Assembly (NCBI RefSeq): GCF_000003815.2
Contig: NC_049996.1
Span: 12,873,555-12,907,440 of the forward strand
Origin: Branchiostoma floridae
Taxonomy: Eukaryota > Chordata > Leptocardii > Amphioxiformes > Branchiostomatidae
Direction: 5' to 3'
DNA: 33,886 nucleotides
Position numbers and translations under genes: made by a program. The notes below the pieces were generated by a model. That model made no database searches. It saw only the letters and a list, made by a program, of their open reading frames with translations, and was not told the origin of the DNA. Of the stretch, positions 20,024 to 29,849 are shown piece after piece; position 1 is the stretch's first letter; each line of letters starts with the position of its first letter.

Positions 20024-22725
20024 TTATAGCTTAGTGATGACGACATAGCCTGGACCGTCGTTCCCACCGTCTGTTGCGACCGTCTCGTTCCCAGCTGAAA
20101 ACGACCCTCCGCCACCCCCGCATGCGTCACTCCAGTTGTCTCCCCTTCCCCCTCCGGAGTACCCCCCTCCCCCACCACCCCCTCCCCCATTCCCAAAGCT
20201 ACCCCCTCCGCCGCCAAATCCTCCTTCGGCACCATTCACATACGGTTTTCCTCCTACACACCCTTTTATGTACGATTCGCCCCCTTCCCCGCCGTACGCT
20301 CCGTCTTTTCCACCGAAGTACTTAGAGCTCGCTCCTCGGGAGAGCAGACCCCCTCCCCCGCCGCCGACATTGTCCCTGTCCCCCTCCTTCGCGCCGTGTC
20401 CCTTCACCCCGCCAGTGAAGCTTGTCCCTCCCTTGGGCTGTACCCAGGGTTCCCATCGTGAGAGCCCGTCCCGTCGCACCGGGAGATCTGGGTCTCCTGG
20501 TGATTGCCACCCCCTCCCCCTCCGATAAAGATGAGCGGAAGATTGTTCGATGCCGGTGACAAACGTAACCCCCCTTCTTCCAACACCGTGACTTTCCTTG
20601 TCTCGGCTCCTTCCTGCCCGACTAGGATCTTTAGTAGTCGGCCTGTTTGGAAAGGAAGAAAAGACACGAAACTTTAGAAATGCACACTGCAGTGGCCCAT
20701 GGAAACGGCATTTGGAGAGCGCAAATATTTGATACATCACTAGTCGTCCTTATTGTAGGATTTAGCAGAGTAACACGTTGTTTATCCCATAATCCTTTTC
20801 GGCTAAAGAGGCGCGGCACATTCTTTCTCGACAAGCATGGCGTCCTAGATCCATGTGTCAAACGTCACCGGTAAAACACTGGTACGTTTTCACGTCATCT
20901 TTTATTGTGTAATGGAATGTACTGAAGTGAGTGAAATGTTCAGGACCGAAACTAATGCATTATATATGGCCTGTCCTTGGTGCTGAAATGCAATGGCTTA
21001 ACAGACAACACAGGTACGTTTACACTTAAAGGCTCGCCGTGTTATGAAATTTGATAACACAAATTGAGTGAAAGCTTGTTCAGGTCCGTCACTACAGTCA
21101 TATCGTCATACTACTACTGTCCTTCGTGCTGAAATACTGTTTGTGATAGTTGATAAACATAATTTTTCTGGAAGTATCGTTATGGTGTACCTTTGATGAG
21201 TTGAAGGGAAGCCCAAATCACCGCACCTCTGCCTCTGGTCGTCTTGTTGTCAGCCTTCCCCCAACCTGCTGCCGCACCTGCCAACAGACCAAAGTATAAC
21301 TTGACAATGACATACATCTTACTATGAATATGTGTAACGTTACTTATGTTTGCTCAGTATATGTTTACTTCGCATTGGTGTATTGACTTAAAAAATTATG
21401 GTCCAGCTCAGATTTTCGATAAAAAGTGAGCGCATCTGTTAAAACACCAGAGCATCACTTGACGCTGCTTTGTAGTCTTAGAGCCATGGAGAGTACGTCC
21501 TAGACTTATGATTTTATTACTTAATAGAAAGCACACGTTCTATTGGTGTATCACTAATTGCCGTTCTCTCATTGGTTGGACTGTTCATTGTGATGGACAG
21601 TCAGCTTCGACCCACCTGCGACTTCAAGAAGGTAAACTCCCGTAGCAGGCACCGTGAAGACCTGGACCCCGTCCCGTAAGTACACCATGTCCTCGTGGTC
21701 CTGTCCGCGGTAGTGGTCGCCCAGTGTGGTCGGGCCTAGGCGTCCCCTGGTCCCGAGGGTTGTGAAGCGAGCCGTACGGAAGGGAAGGTCGTCATCGTCT
21801 ATGGAAAATGGATCCAGTCATTACCTTTAAGAAACGTTGTATCATTTGGCAAGGCAAAGTGAGAGATATTTCTGTTGGACATAGTCATACATTGTAGATA
21901 TGCAGCCACTCGTTCATTGGCCAATCTGCTAATTGCCATACTGTCATTGGTTGAGCTATTATGTGTGATGTCGATAATACTTGTCATACCATATTTGGGG
22001 TTTCCGTCACGCGGACACCTGCCACCAGATTGACAGTAATGGCGTGGTTTTCTCAGGACGGCGGACATAGTGGAGTTGTCACCATCGCCATTGTTGTTGT
22101 TGTTGTTGTTGTTTTGATAGAAAATATCATACACCATAGTTGTACTATAGTGTCCCTGAGTCTGCTGATGAAAATATGACAAATCACTTTTAACTCGAAG
22201 ATACATATTTATTGATATCATAAAATAAACATATTTCATAAATTCTAGCCTGATATTTCGAAACACATCAAAAAGAAAAAGGAGGAATAAGGATCATTGA
22301 AATACATTATAGAAATACGAAACAGCGAACGTTATTTCAATCACCCCTATTGAAACTATGAAATGGAATCGCCTTCATCAGTTCATTCAAGGCCAGCTGA
22401 TGTATTTTCGCGTCCAGGCGTGACATATTTGTCAGGTCAAGTAGTTTTCCAGCCAGAAGAATTAAGATTTGTGAGCAATTTTAGTACTCTCGAAGCTTCG
22501 GCGTTTCTCAATAGTAAGGCATATGTTAACGTTACAAGCTGTCATCGAGAAGGGAAGTTTCTCGCGGCAAGGCAAGTCCGAAATTTTGTCAGATATTTTA
22601 CAAAACAACAAAATGTATCAGCCCACAGAACGAATCGTACTAACAGTAACACCAGCGACACCTACCGTAAGGTCTGTGCATAGCACCATGCCGAGGAAGC
22701 ACAGCGACAGGACAAGTCGAAGCAT
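20024..22725 (-). CDS. Secreted ALK/LTK-type glycine-rich domain protein (frameshifted last exon)
   Basis: Five exons, read from high to low: 22725-22666 (ATG and signal peptide MLRLVLSLCFLGMVLC), 22164-21990, 21798-21616, 21277-21191 and 20642-20024 (TAA at 20026-20024). The junction phases 0, 1, 1 and 1 agree. Exon 2 has eight consecutive Asn. Exon 3 encodes FTTLGTRGRLGPT and later FTVPATGVYLLEVA, the opening of the ALK/LTK glycine-rich domain. Exon 5 starts LLKILVGQEG and ends with Gly-rich loops (GGYSGGG, GGGGGSFSAG) and PGYVVITKL. The last exon changes reading frame once, near 20420-20435: it has one base too few for an open frame. There is no TM or kinase after the domain, so the product would be secreted. 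An upstream Met at 22758 is possible. The family includes ALK/LTK receptors and orphan secreted relatives; the role here is unknown. Confidence 0.8.
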
Positions 22726-23280
22726 TTTCCTCCAGAACAGCCTCAAAACTCCGTACATTTTAAGCGAGCACGCACTGTTGACACCTTCGAGCTTGGCGAC
22801 CCCGCCTATTAGAACTTTCACCTTTTACCTGCACACTCCTCTAACCGGTTGCACGACTTTTTTCAGAACCGTGTAACGGCGCCTCTTAGCGGATACTAAA
22901 AGTGGTGCAGATAAGATAGTTAGAGCCTCGAGCTCGTAACACTGTGTGTTTGTTTTGAAAACTGTACAAAGTGAGCAAATATATGTCGTAGATTGCAAAT
23001 AGATATCGGGAACGGACAGGAATGCCGTTGAATGCCAAAGCAGATTCCGAGGTCATGTGAAAGAACAGACAATGAAGATTCTATTTTCGGTATACTCTAT
23101 GTGTATTGTCATTTTTTAAATATTCCAGACCACTTAGATTGCACACTGAATACAACGTTTTGTCTACCAAACGTTTTTTTTTAATTCACACGCTCGCATC
23201 AGTTTTTTTATTCTTCTCATGGCAGAGAATGCCATCCATATAATCAAATCAACATGGTCGTACATACTATATAGAGAAAA
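22726..23280. other. Spacer upstream of the glycine-rich gene
   Basis: Should hold the promoter of the minus-strand glycine-rich gene; no clear TATA box was found. No coding signal or strong repeat seen. Confidence 0.4.
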
Positions 23281-23289
23281 AGAAAAATG

Positions 23290-23600
23290 TTAGACTCATA
23301 ACATGATGATAATACAAGATATCATAGATATTTGCATATTTCATATTAGAGATAGTGCATATTATAGATATCACGTAGTGTATGTTAGAGATAGTACATA
23401 TTAGAAATAAGAAGTAGTGCATATTAAAGGTAATATCGTTACATATAACATAGATTCATTAGATGTATTACAAATCATATTACGTACTACATATTAGATA
23501 TAGGAGATGATACATATTAGAGATAGCACATACTAGAAATACTGCATATTACGTAGTTGACCTATTACGCAGTTAGAGAAAATACACATTACAGGTTACG
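23290..23600. repeat. AT-rich degenerate minisatellite
   Basis: Repeated words CATATTAGAGATAGT(G/A), TAGATAT and ACATATTAGA(A/T) at irregular 15-35-bp spacing across about 310 bp. Strongly diverged tandem repeat, no coding capacity. Confidence 0.65.
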
Positions 23601-24600
23601 CATTAGAGCTTGTACATATCCATAGTACATACTAGTATACAGGGACATCGAATCAACGAAAGTTTCACATAACTAGTTACATCTAAAACTTGCACTGGAC
23701 TCATCTCGCAACTTAGCACTTATACAAATGGAGATCTCATATCCATAATCGATGAATAACAATATCATTCAAACCACTGACACTTTCAACATAACTTCAA
23801 CACGATTTTCTATGACCAACACATTTTTGCACAGTTACAATCATTATGTGCACATATCCTCGCGTAATTAGATAAACATATCTTCAGCAGAAGGCCATAT
23901 TCTAAAACATAGCCGGGAAGGTCCCGGGTGCAAGATAATCATCAATTTCACGGCGACAGTTGTGTTAAAGGACCTGGGCACATTATTATCATTATTACTA
24001 TTATCATTGGGTGGGCTGACTAATCTCCATTCGAGACTGAATTGCAAGGAGCTTACAATAGGCGGGGCTAATATAAAAGGGTTTGGGCTGCCTTTCGGCA
24101 TAGCCTGACTAAAATCGCGCCCCTAGCGGCCGGCCCTACGATTGTCGCCGCCCTCCAGCCAGCGAGAGCTTGTGTAAACACAGGCTACCTTTCGGCACTA
24201 ACTCAAGTAACCTCAATACGACAGTAATTGCGCCTACTGCTGAGCCCTAGTCTTTTCGATAAGTGTTGTGGGTTAACGTTCTCTCACGTAGTAGAATACG
24301 ATTCTTGTGTATTGTAGATTCATTGTATTTCATGTATCTTTTATTGCGACCTGCGACTGGCACGTCGGGCGGCGAATCTGCAGCCCAATGGCACACAGTT
24401 CTGCCTGCACGTACATTTAACGTTCTACGGCGTGTCTGCGTGCTTTAAAATCCGTCGGATTCCCTACGAGTTCGTACGGAGGCGTTACTTACCACTTACG
24501 AATCCCAAAAGATTGCCCACGTTTTGGCACGTAGACAGCACGTATTTGCACGTACGGCCGGTAGTGCCCTTAGTCCGAGGAGCCCGCGTAAGTGAGGAGA
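23601..24600. other. Intergenic spacer with TATA-like word, no gene recognised
   Basis: Contains a good TATAAAAG word at 24072-24079, but no convincing ORF to its right. TACGATTGTCGC occurs at about 24138 and again near 24698, hinting at a dispersed repeat of about 0.5 kb between them. The CpG-rich stretch 24360-24720 repeats CACGTA(C/T) words. Confidence 0.35.
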
Positions 24601-24626
24601 GACCACAAGATTGGTGGTATATCAAC

Positions 24627-24675
24627 GGACTTGAACGCAGGACGTTTATAGCCAAAACACTCTGCCGTTGCGCCA
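24627..24675 (-). other. Degenerate tRNA-like Pol III promoter (SINE relic?)
   Basis: On the minus strand an A-box-like TGGCGCAACGG (24675-24665) precedes a B-box-like GTTCAAGTCC (24636-24627) at roughly tRNA spacing. A 5-bp stem with a 7-nt loop can be drawn in the anticodon-arm position, but position 33 is not T and the acceptor stem is not convincing. More likely a SINE head or tRNA relic than a working tRNA gene. Confidence 0.3.
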
Positions 24676-24907
24676 TACACCCCCACACCACACCCCGTAC
24701 GATTGTCGCACGATCGCGAACCGGTTAACCAGGGACGTTCTTATGGTAAACGTGCACGTGCCCTGCAAAATTCAGTTGTCTTGTTAAATAGGCAGGTCTG
24801 CTTGCATCTTAACAAAATGCATGTTAATGGCATCCCGGCCGGTCCGGCGCATCGCAAAACGAATACTTCAAATGTAAGCCTTGTTAGAATGTACTGCGCT
24901 GAAAACG

Positions 24908-24913
24908 TTTATT
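24908..24913 (-). terminator. Candidate polyA signal for the LRR receptor gene
   Basis: AATAAA on the minus strand about 200 nt after the TGA of the LRR receptor ORF, the nearest canonical hexamer found. Confidence 0.5.
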
Positions 24914-25112
24914 GTGGTCTTTGAGTGAAGGCGTTACATTCAGTCCTTATAGCTGGTTCTGTGTTACTTCAGCAAGGGAGGGAGGGAGGAAGCAATGACC
25001 CGGATTTTCTGTTTAACCCAATTGTACCTCTAACCAATATTTTGAAATCGTAGTCCATGGGGAGGGGGGGGGAGGCAAAATACTAGCAACCAGTGTCACA
25101 AACTGGAAGTTC

Positions 25113-27752
25113 CTAAACGCTTTGACGACGACTTCTGGCCTTGTCTATAAGCGTGCCCTTCTTCATTTTCATGACATTCATGCTGATGGTTTTGGACCTG
25201 TGAATTTGCACATTTTTGCTCTGCTCACACGATTTCAGGACTGCATCTTTCGATCTGGTAGTTGGTAGATTTAGGGCCTGTTGATGTAACATGTTTGGAT
25301 GGTATTTGTTCTGTAAGTGTTCGGGTATGTGTGCAACTTGGTACTTTACGTTAGTCTGCTGTCTTCTTGCGCATGCGAAGGGGTTATTATACAAGGCTCC
25401 CTGCTCCCTGGAATACCACTGTTTTCTGCCGTATTTACCCACCAAAGCCAAGTCTCTGGCTTTGTGCCTGCCTACTGTAAGCATCCCATATGATGCGATG
25501 TTTCTCTTCTTTTCACATGCAGGTATGTGTGTGTGTGTCCTGATGCGAGGGGCTGTTCCATACAGTCTTGTCTTTGTCGTCCCCGGGCATTCAGTCACAC
25601 GAGGAGCTGTATCGTAGGATGGATGTTTACCACCCAGCCTGGTTGATGAAGGAAGGGCCACCTCAGCTGCAGCGGCGTAGAAAGTCCCAGCGTCATCTTC
25701 ATCGTCTTCAGGCACCCGAAGTGTCAGAGGGTATGATAGGGGTCGTGTGTTCTCGTAGTTGTAGTGTTCATCAGGGATCTCCCCGTACGAATGCTGTGCC
25801 TCTGGTCTTGTGTTGTAGTAGTGAAAGTGGTCATCTGGTATCTCCCAGTAAGGATGCCGTGCCCCTGGTCTTGTGTTGTAGTAGTTGTAGTCGTCTTCAT
25901 CAACAACTTCGTAACTATGCTCATCAGCTGATGATGAAGTACTATGTGTATCGGTCGCTGTGCCCTGGACTCCCGTAACGTGGCTGTTGTTGACTGTGAC
26001 TGAATGGCTGTCTGGTAGACCCCAACGTCCCATAGCAGCGACACCCAGCGGCGGCTCACGTGAAATACATGAGCAAGAGCGCTGTCTTCTGACGATATAC
26101 GTCACAAACAGCGCTACATGCACTACCCCTACTACAACTACCATTGTGATGATCGCTACACGTGGAGATTTCTCCTCCACAGTTCCATTTGTTCTGGGGT
26201 TTGTCTGATTTATGGTCAACTTTGTTGTCTTTATCTTAGGCTCTCTTGTGGTCAGAGTCATCGCCTCTCTCGGACACACGGTGTCATCAGGAGCGCTGGA
26301 CACGGTCCTTGTGGCCTGGGTCTTTTCTGCACACACGGTACCATCAGGAGTGCTGGACAAGGGTATGGTGAAGACGTGTTGGTAGGTCTCCTCCCAAGTG
26401 TTGACCAAACATGTTACATTCGTCATTTCTTCGGGACCAAAGGCACTGACATTATTACTGTGTCTATCAGCATACGGCTTGGTATTGTTTTCATTAAATA
26501 TGATATTTGATAGGACTATTATAGCAACAATTTGGGGATTGCAGAACCTGTCTATACCCATGGGAACAATCTGCAGAGTAATGTCTCCCCGCAACGCTAC
26601 CTTTACAAGGGAGACATTTTCCCAAGCATGTTTGCACAAGTGGGCGATGTTTTTAGCATGTTTGTCTGATTCTGTGTTGACTGATATGATGATCAGTGGC
26701 AGGCTGTACTTCATTTGGCTTGTAAGCCCCAGGTTTAGAGAAGTGCATTGACTGAGCGGTTCCACACTTGGCCGAGCTGCCTGTGTGAGGGTATCATGTT
26801 GCATCTGGACATGATAAAATTGCCTCAGTTGGGGAATTTCAGTGATACAGAAAAGCACTTTGTTAACACTTACAGCAAAGCGGTGGCCGGTATAATAGAA
26901 ATGGCGATAGTCCAACCACCAGTTCATTACCAAATGGACAGAATCATCGAGACCAAACAACCTATTCCCACCCAGTGACAGCGTGCGAAGGCCGTCTAGC
27001 CCCTCTACAGTTTCCCTTGACAAACATGTTAACAAATTCCTGCTCAAGTCCAGGTGTGACAGCCGCGACAGTGACTTAAATGCATGTGGAGGGATACTTT
27101 CGATATGATTTGATTTCAAGGAAAGGCTGCCTAACCGTTTCAGATCGTGAAACCAAGATGGGTGGATACTTTGCAAAGAGTTACTGTCCAGTAGTAATGT
27201 GTCCAGGGAAGTGAGTTTTTGGAAGCATTTCGAATCCATATCACTGATATTGTTGTGTGACAATGACAGGGTCCAGAATAGCGCGGGAGACTTCAAACCG
27301 TAAAACCAGGTTTTCTTGACATGAGTTAAGTTGTTGAAGTCGAGCTGCAAGTATTCCAATACAGGAAACTCTGCCAAAATACCCTGTTCCAAATCTGTGA
27401 TTCCACATTGAACGAGAGAAAGGTCATATATCTCCGACTGCTGTGGTGGTCGTAGTTTCTGAACTGACAGAATCCCAAACGAGAACCCCCGAATGGCTAC
27501 ACGGCGCTTGTTAGGGAGGCACGTTGAGGTTGGTTGGGAGGAATTCTTTAGTACTGTCTGTTTCTGTAGCTGTGTGGGGCAAAGTATACAGGTGCCTCTC
27601 TGAACGTTGGGCCCATAGTACGGTTTACTATTAGGAAAACAGAATGACCAGGATTCTGCGTTCTTGCACCCAAGAAAACATGCCGGCTCTAAATTTGCAC
27701 AACTCACAAAGATAGTGAAAGCAACTACCACCTGCTGTACTACATTTAACAT
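25113..27752 (-). CDS. Single-exon LRR transmembrane receptor with phosphotyrosine-repeat tail
   Basis: 879-aa type I membrane protein from an intronless ORF. Residues 1-20 form a signal peptide. Cysteines at 25-80 form an atypical N-terminal cap (ACFLGCKN, CILCPTQ). About six leucine-rich repeats span 105-270 (e.g. LDTLLLDSNSLQSI, LGSLSLKSNHIESIP, LSHLDLSRNLLTCL). A poorly typed region 271-460 follows with no canonical LRRCT, then a Thr/Pro-rich stalk with two related segments (TPDGTVCAEK and APDDTVCPRE). Residues 532-554 are the TM helix, followed by RRQRS. The 325-aa cytoplasmic tail starts with three 21-aa repeats (about 614-673) with YYNTRP, YYNTRP and YENTRP. Y624, Y645 and Y666 each sit in Y-x-N, the Grb2 SH2-type motif; a further YNNPF is at 788-792. 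The C-terminus is basic and has no kinase, TIR or death domain. The ligand and role are unknown; immune or adhesion receptors are the usual guess for such LRR proteins. Confidence 0.85.
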   Translation of the reverse strand: MLNVVQQVVVAFTIFVSCANLEPACFLGCKNAESWSFCFPNSKPYYGPNVQRGTCILCPTQLQKQTVLKNSSQPTSTCLPNKRRVAIRGFSFGILSVQKLRPPQQSEIYDLSLVQCGITDLEQGILAEFPVLEYLQLDFNNLTHVKKTWFYGLKSPALFWTLSLSHNNISDMDSKCFQKLTSLDTLLLDSNSLQSIHPSWFHDLKRLGSLSLKSNHIESIPPHAFKSLSRLSHLDLSRNLLTCLSRETVEGLDGLRTLSLGGNRLFGLDDSVHLVMNWWLDYRHFYYTGHRFAVSVNKVLFCITEIPQLRQFYHVQMQHDTLTQAARPSVEPLSQCTSLNLGLTSQMKYSLPLIIISVNTESDKHAKNIAHLCKHAWENVSLVKVALRGDITLQIVPMGIDRFCNPQIVAIIVLSNIIFNENNTKPYADRHSNNVSAFGPEEMTNVTCLVNTWEETYQHVFTIPLSSTPDGTVCAEKTQATRTVSSAPDDTVCPREAMTLTTREPKIKTTKLTINQTNPRTNGTVEEKSPRVAIITMVVVVGVVHVALFVTYIVRRQRSCSCISREPPLGVAAMGRWGLPDSHSVTVNNSHVTGVQGTATDTHSTSSSADEHSYEVVDEDDYNYYNTRPGARHPYWEIPDDHFHYYNTRPEAQHSYGEIPDEHYNYENTRPLSYPLTLRVPEDDEDDAGTFYAAAAEVALPSSTRLGGKHPSYDTAPRVTECPGTTKTRLYGTAPRIRTHTHIPACEKKRNIASYGMLTVGRHKARDLALVGKYGRKQWYSREQGALYNNPFACARRQQTNVKYQVAHIPEHLQNKYHPNMLHQQALNLPTTRSKDAVLKSCEQSKNVQIHRSKTISMNVMKMKKGTLIDKARSRRQSV

Positions 27753-27989
27753 GCTAGATATGAAACTATATAACAGCTAAGTTCTGTCTAAACGGTCTGT
27801 GCCGCTGTCTGCTGCAGGGTTCGTCATCCTCTAGTCTGGGAGGGCGGACAACCAACTGAAAAATGAATGAAGTTCATCATTTTCCACTTTGCAATAATGT
27901 ATTGCCTAAAATGACAGAAAATCTACTTGGGAGAAATTTCTAATTTCGTGATGAGGAGCTATTACACCATATAGCGAGCAGGCTTTTGA

Positions 27990-29350
27990 ACCCCCGACAA
28001 AAACATCTAAAAACACGTAAAAACAGCCGGAGCCTTACCTCTTGTTCGAGAGTTTTATAAGGAGGGTCTTGCGGATTCTCGTAGTCTGTCTGCGGTGAGA
28101 TAGCGCCCTTTCCCCGCCCACAGTCGTCTGCCGTCCCGTTAAAGATTGTTTCTCGCCAACCGCCCCTCTAAAAAAACATGAATCTGATTAGCGGCATATT
28201 GTCATACTAGTATCCTTTTGATTTAAAATAAAAACAATTCACACATCTTAAGGAGGATCGAATTTTAAGGAGGATGGAAACGATGTAGTCTGGAAAGCAG
28301 AAGACCGGTCTTCCAGGTACCATCAAACCTACTCTCGGCCGCGCGAGACATGAAGAAATCAGTACAAAATAGAAATCCCGATAAAAACGCCCCAAAAAAC
28401 GTTTAAAAAAACATCCGGAGCCTAACCTCTGCTTGAAGAGTACGTCAAACCTTAGTAGCTGCCTACCAATCTGTCCACCGCACGGTCACCAAACTTCGTG
28501 GGATGGGCAGAGTTATTTAATTTTATTCACATTCATTTACAGAACATCAGACCCCTTGTGGGTGGAGAAACCCTATTTCCCCACAGTAGGCCTCGTCCCA
28601 TGTTCTATTACATGTACGTGGGGCTTGAAAAATAGGAGGACGCCTGCGTCTAGGTCTGCTTAAGTCTGGCAAGCAGGAGTCTATAAATTATTGTAGGGAG
28701 TGGGAAGGGTTCTAACCGGCTACGGAGGTCGCCCCTCCTGTCCACCACGGCCTTGTGCGGCAGGGGTGCTGCGTCTCAACAGGAACAGCTCGGAAAACGG
28801 CCAGCAGTCTGAAAGTAGGTTAAGTCTCTTGAAATAAATGTAGCATGACGACATTTTTGGTGAATGAAATTTTAAGATTCAGACACATGTTCACTTGATA
28901 ACAATGTAAAATTTACAAACTTACCAATAGATCTGGCGACGGTTGTTTGTTCTCATTGCTCTCGGAACGTAGAAAGAAAAGTTGTCGTCTCTCCGCTTTG
29001 CCGACAGTTTGTGGTCTTCCCGATGTGCCGCACTCCGCTCACTCCTCGCGTTTTGTATCCATGGCAACGCTACAGACGTCAGAAATCTGGAGTCCTTGTT
29101 GACCATTTCAATTTGTCTGGCGATTTCAATTTTAGAAATTGTCAATGCTCTGCTTGGTGTCTTCCGAAGTCAGCTATCATCATAGAAAGCCCGTAACGAC
29201 ACGCGCGACGTCGACAGTCACGCGGCATTTCAAGGACATTCCAGAGCCAGGAGATATCAAGATTTCAGTCTAAAATAGAAAGCCCAATAAAAACCCATAA
29301 AAATCGTTTAAAACAACCCAGCCGGAGCCTAACCTCTGCTTGGAGAGTAA
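27990..29350. repeat. Three dispersed copies of a ~90-bp repeat
   Basis: Copies at about 27990-28060, 28355-28445 and 29265-29350, all in the same orientation. The shared core is GCCGGAGCCTAACCTCTGCT, preceded by an A-rich stretch (ATAAAAAC...GTTTAAAA) and followed by TTGRAGAGTA. The first copy is the most diverged. Between them lie spacer sequences with no coding signal. They may be termini of a transposon family or remnants of a segmental duplication. Confidence 0.7.
28052..28059 (-). promoter_or_regulatory. Candidate TATA box for the LRR receptor gene
   Basis: TATAAAAC on the minus strand about 300 bp before the ATG at 27752. If used, the 5' UTR would be about 270 nt. It adjoins the first copy of the ~90-bp repeat. 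Motif evidence only. Confidence 0.3.
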
Positions 29351-29589
29351 CTTGCGAATACAAACAATCGGTTGTTTAATTTTCTCTAGAACTTTCCTGA
29401 TCTCTTGCGGGTCACATAGCACCTCATCATGCAATACTGTCTTTTAGATTACAATTTCTTCTTTTTCTTCGTATGTCAGTTTTAGTTAATACTGAGGCGG
29501 GCCGTCATTGTTACAATTTACCGATACCACGGACTTCGGAATACTGTACGATTTTTCTTTAAAACTCAAGGAGAGGTATATTTGTCTTG

Positions 29590-29840
29590 AAGGCAACAAT
29601 TGAACAAGGTACCAAATTGAGGTCGCCGACAAAATTGAAAACCACCAAAATTGGAGATGGACACCAAAATTGAAATTTTTAAGGTATGAAATTAAAAACT
29701 GCCACCAAATCGAGATTGTCGCCAAGATTGAAAATTCCACAGCAAAATTGAAATCGCTACCAAAATTGAAAAGTGTATGAGACTGGAAATCGCCAACAAA
29801 ATTGAAATACAATGTACCTATAAAACTGGACATCGCCATC
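29590..29840. repeat. A-rich minisatellite, unit ~18-21 bp
   Basis: Many diverged copies of TCGCCAACAAAATTGAAA and close variants (CACCAAAATTGAAA, ATCGCTACCAAAATTG). A short inverted copy of the same vocabulary, GGCGATTTCAATTTT, occurs at about 29119-29133. The minus-strand ORF across the array is an artefact of the period. Confidence 0.75.
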
Positions 29841-29849
29841 AACATCCCT

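Noticed and set aside
20136-20528. Polyproline ORF on the + strand
   Set aside because: It is the antisense shadow of the glycine-rich (GGN) codons of the minus-strand ALK/LTK-type domain, which has proper splice sites, a signal peptide and family motifs.
21799-22266. 155-aa minus-strand ORF read as one exon
   Set aside because: Only 22164-21990 is exon. The remainder reads through the intron, and the adjoining exon at 21798 starts in another frame with correct splice sites.
22363-22876. + strand ORFs (106 and 117 aa) over the glycine-rich gene's first exon
   Set aside because: Antisense to the signal-peptide exon and its intron; no similarity or splice support.
24072-24079. TATAAAAG on the + strand
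   Set aside because: A good TATA word, but no gene follows on that strand; most likely chance in AT-rich sequence.
24432-24728. 98-aa + strand ORF in the CpG-rich spacer
   Set aside because: High Arg/Pro/His content is expected from CpG-rich DNA. It overlaps a tRNA-like relic, and there is no splice or family support.
25291-26978. Several + strand ORFs of 76-136 aa
   Set aside because: All are antisense shadows of the 879-aa LRR receptor ORF.
28921-29145. 74-aa minus-strand ORF
   Set aside because: Its first residues come from the AAAATTGAAATCGCC minisatellite vocabulary. No flanking splice sites that fit a neighbouring gene.
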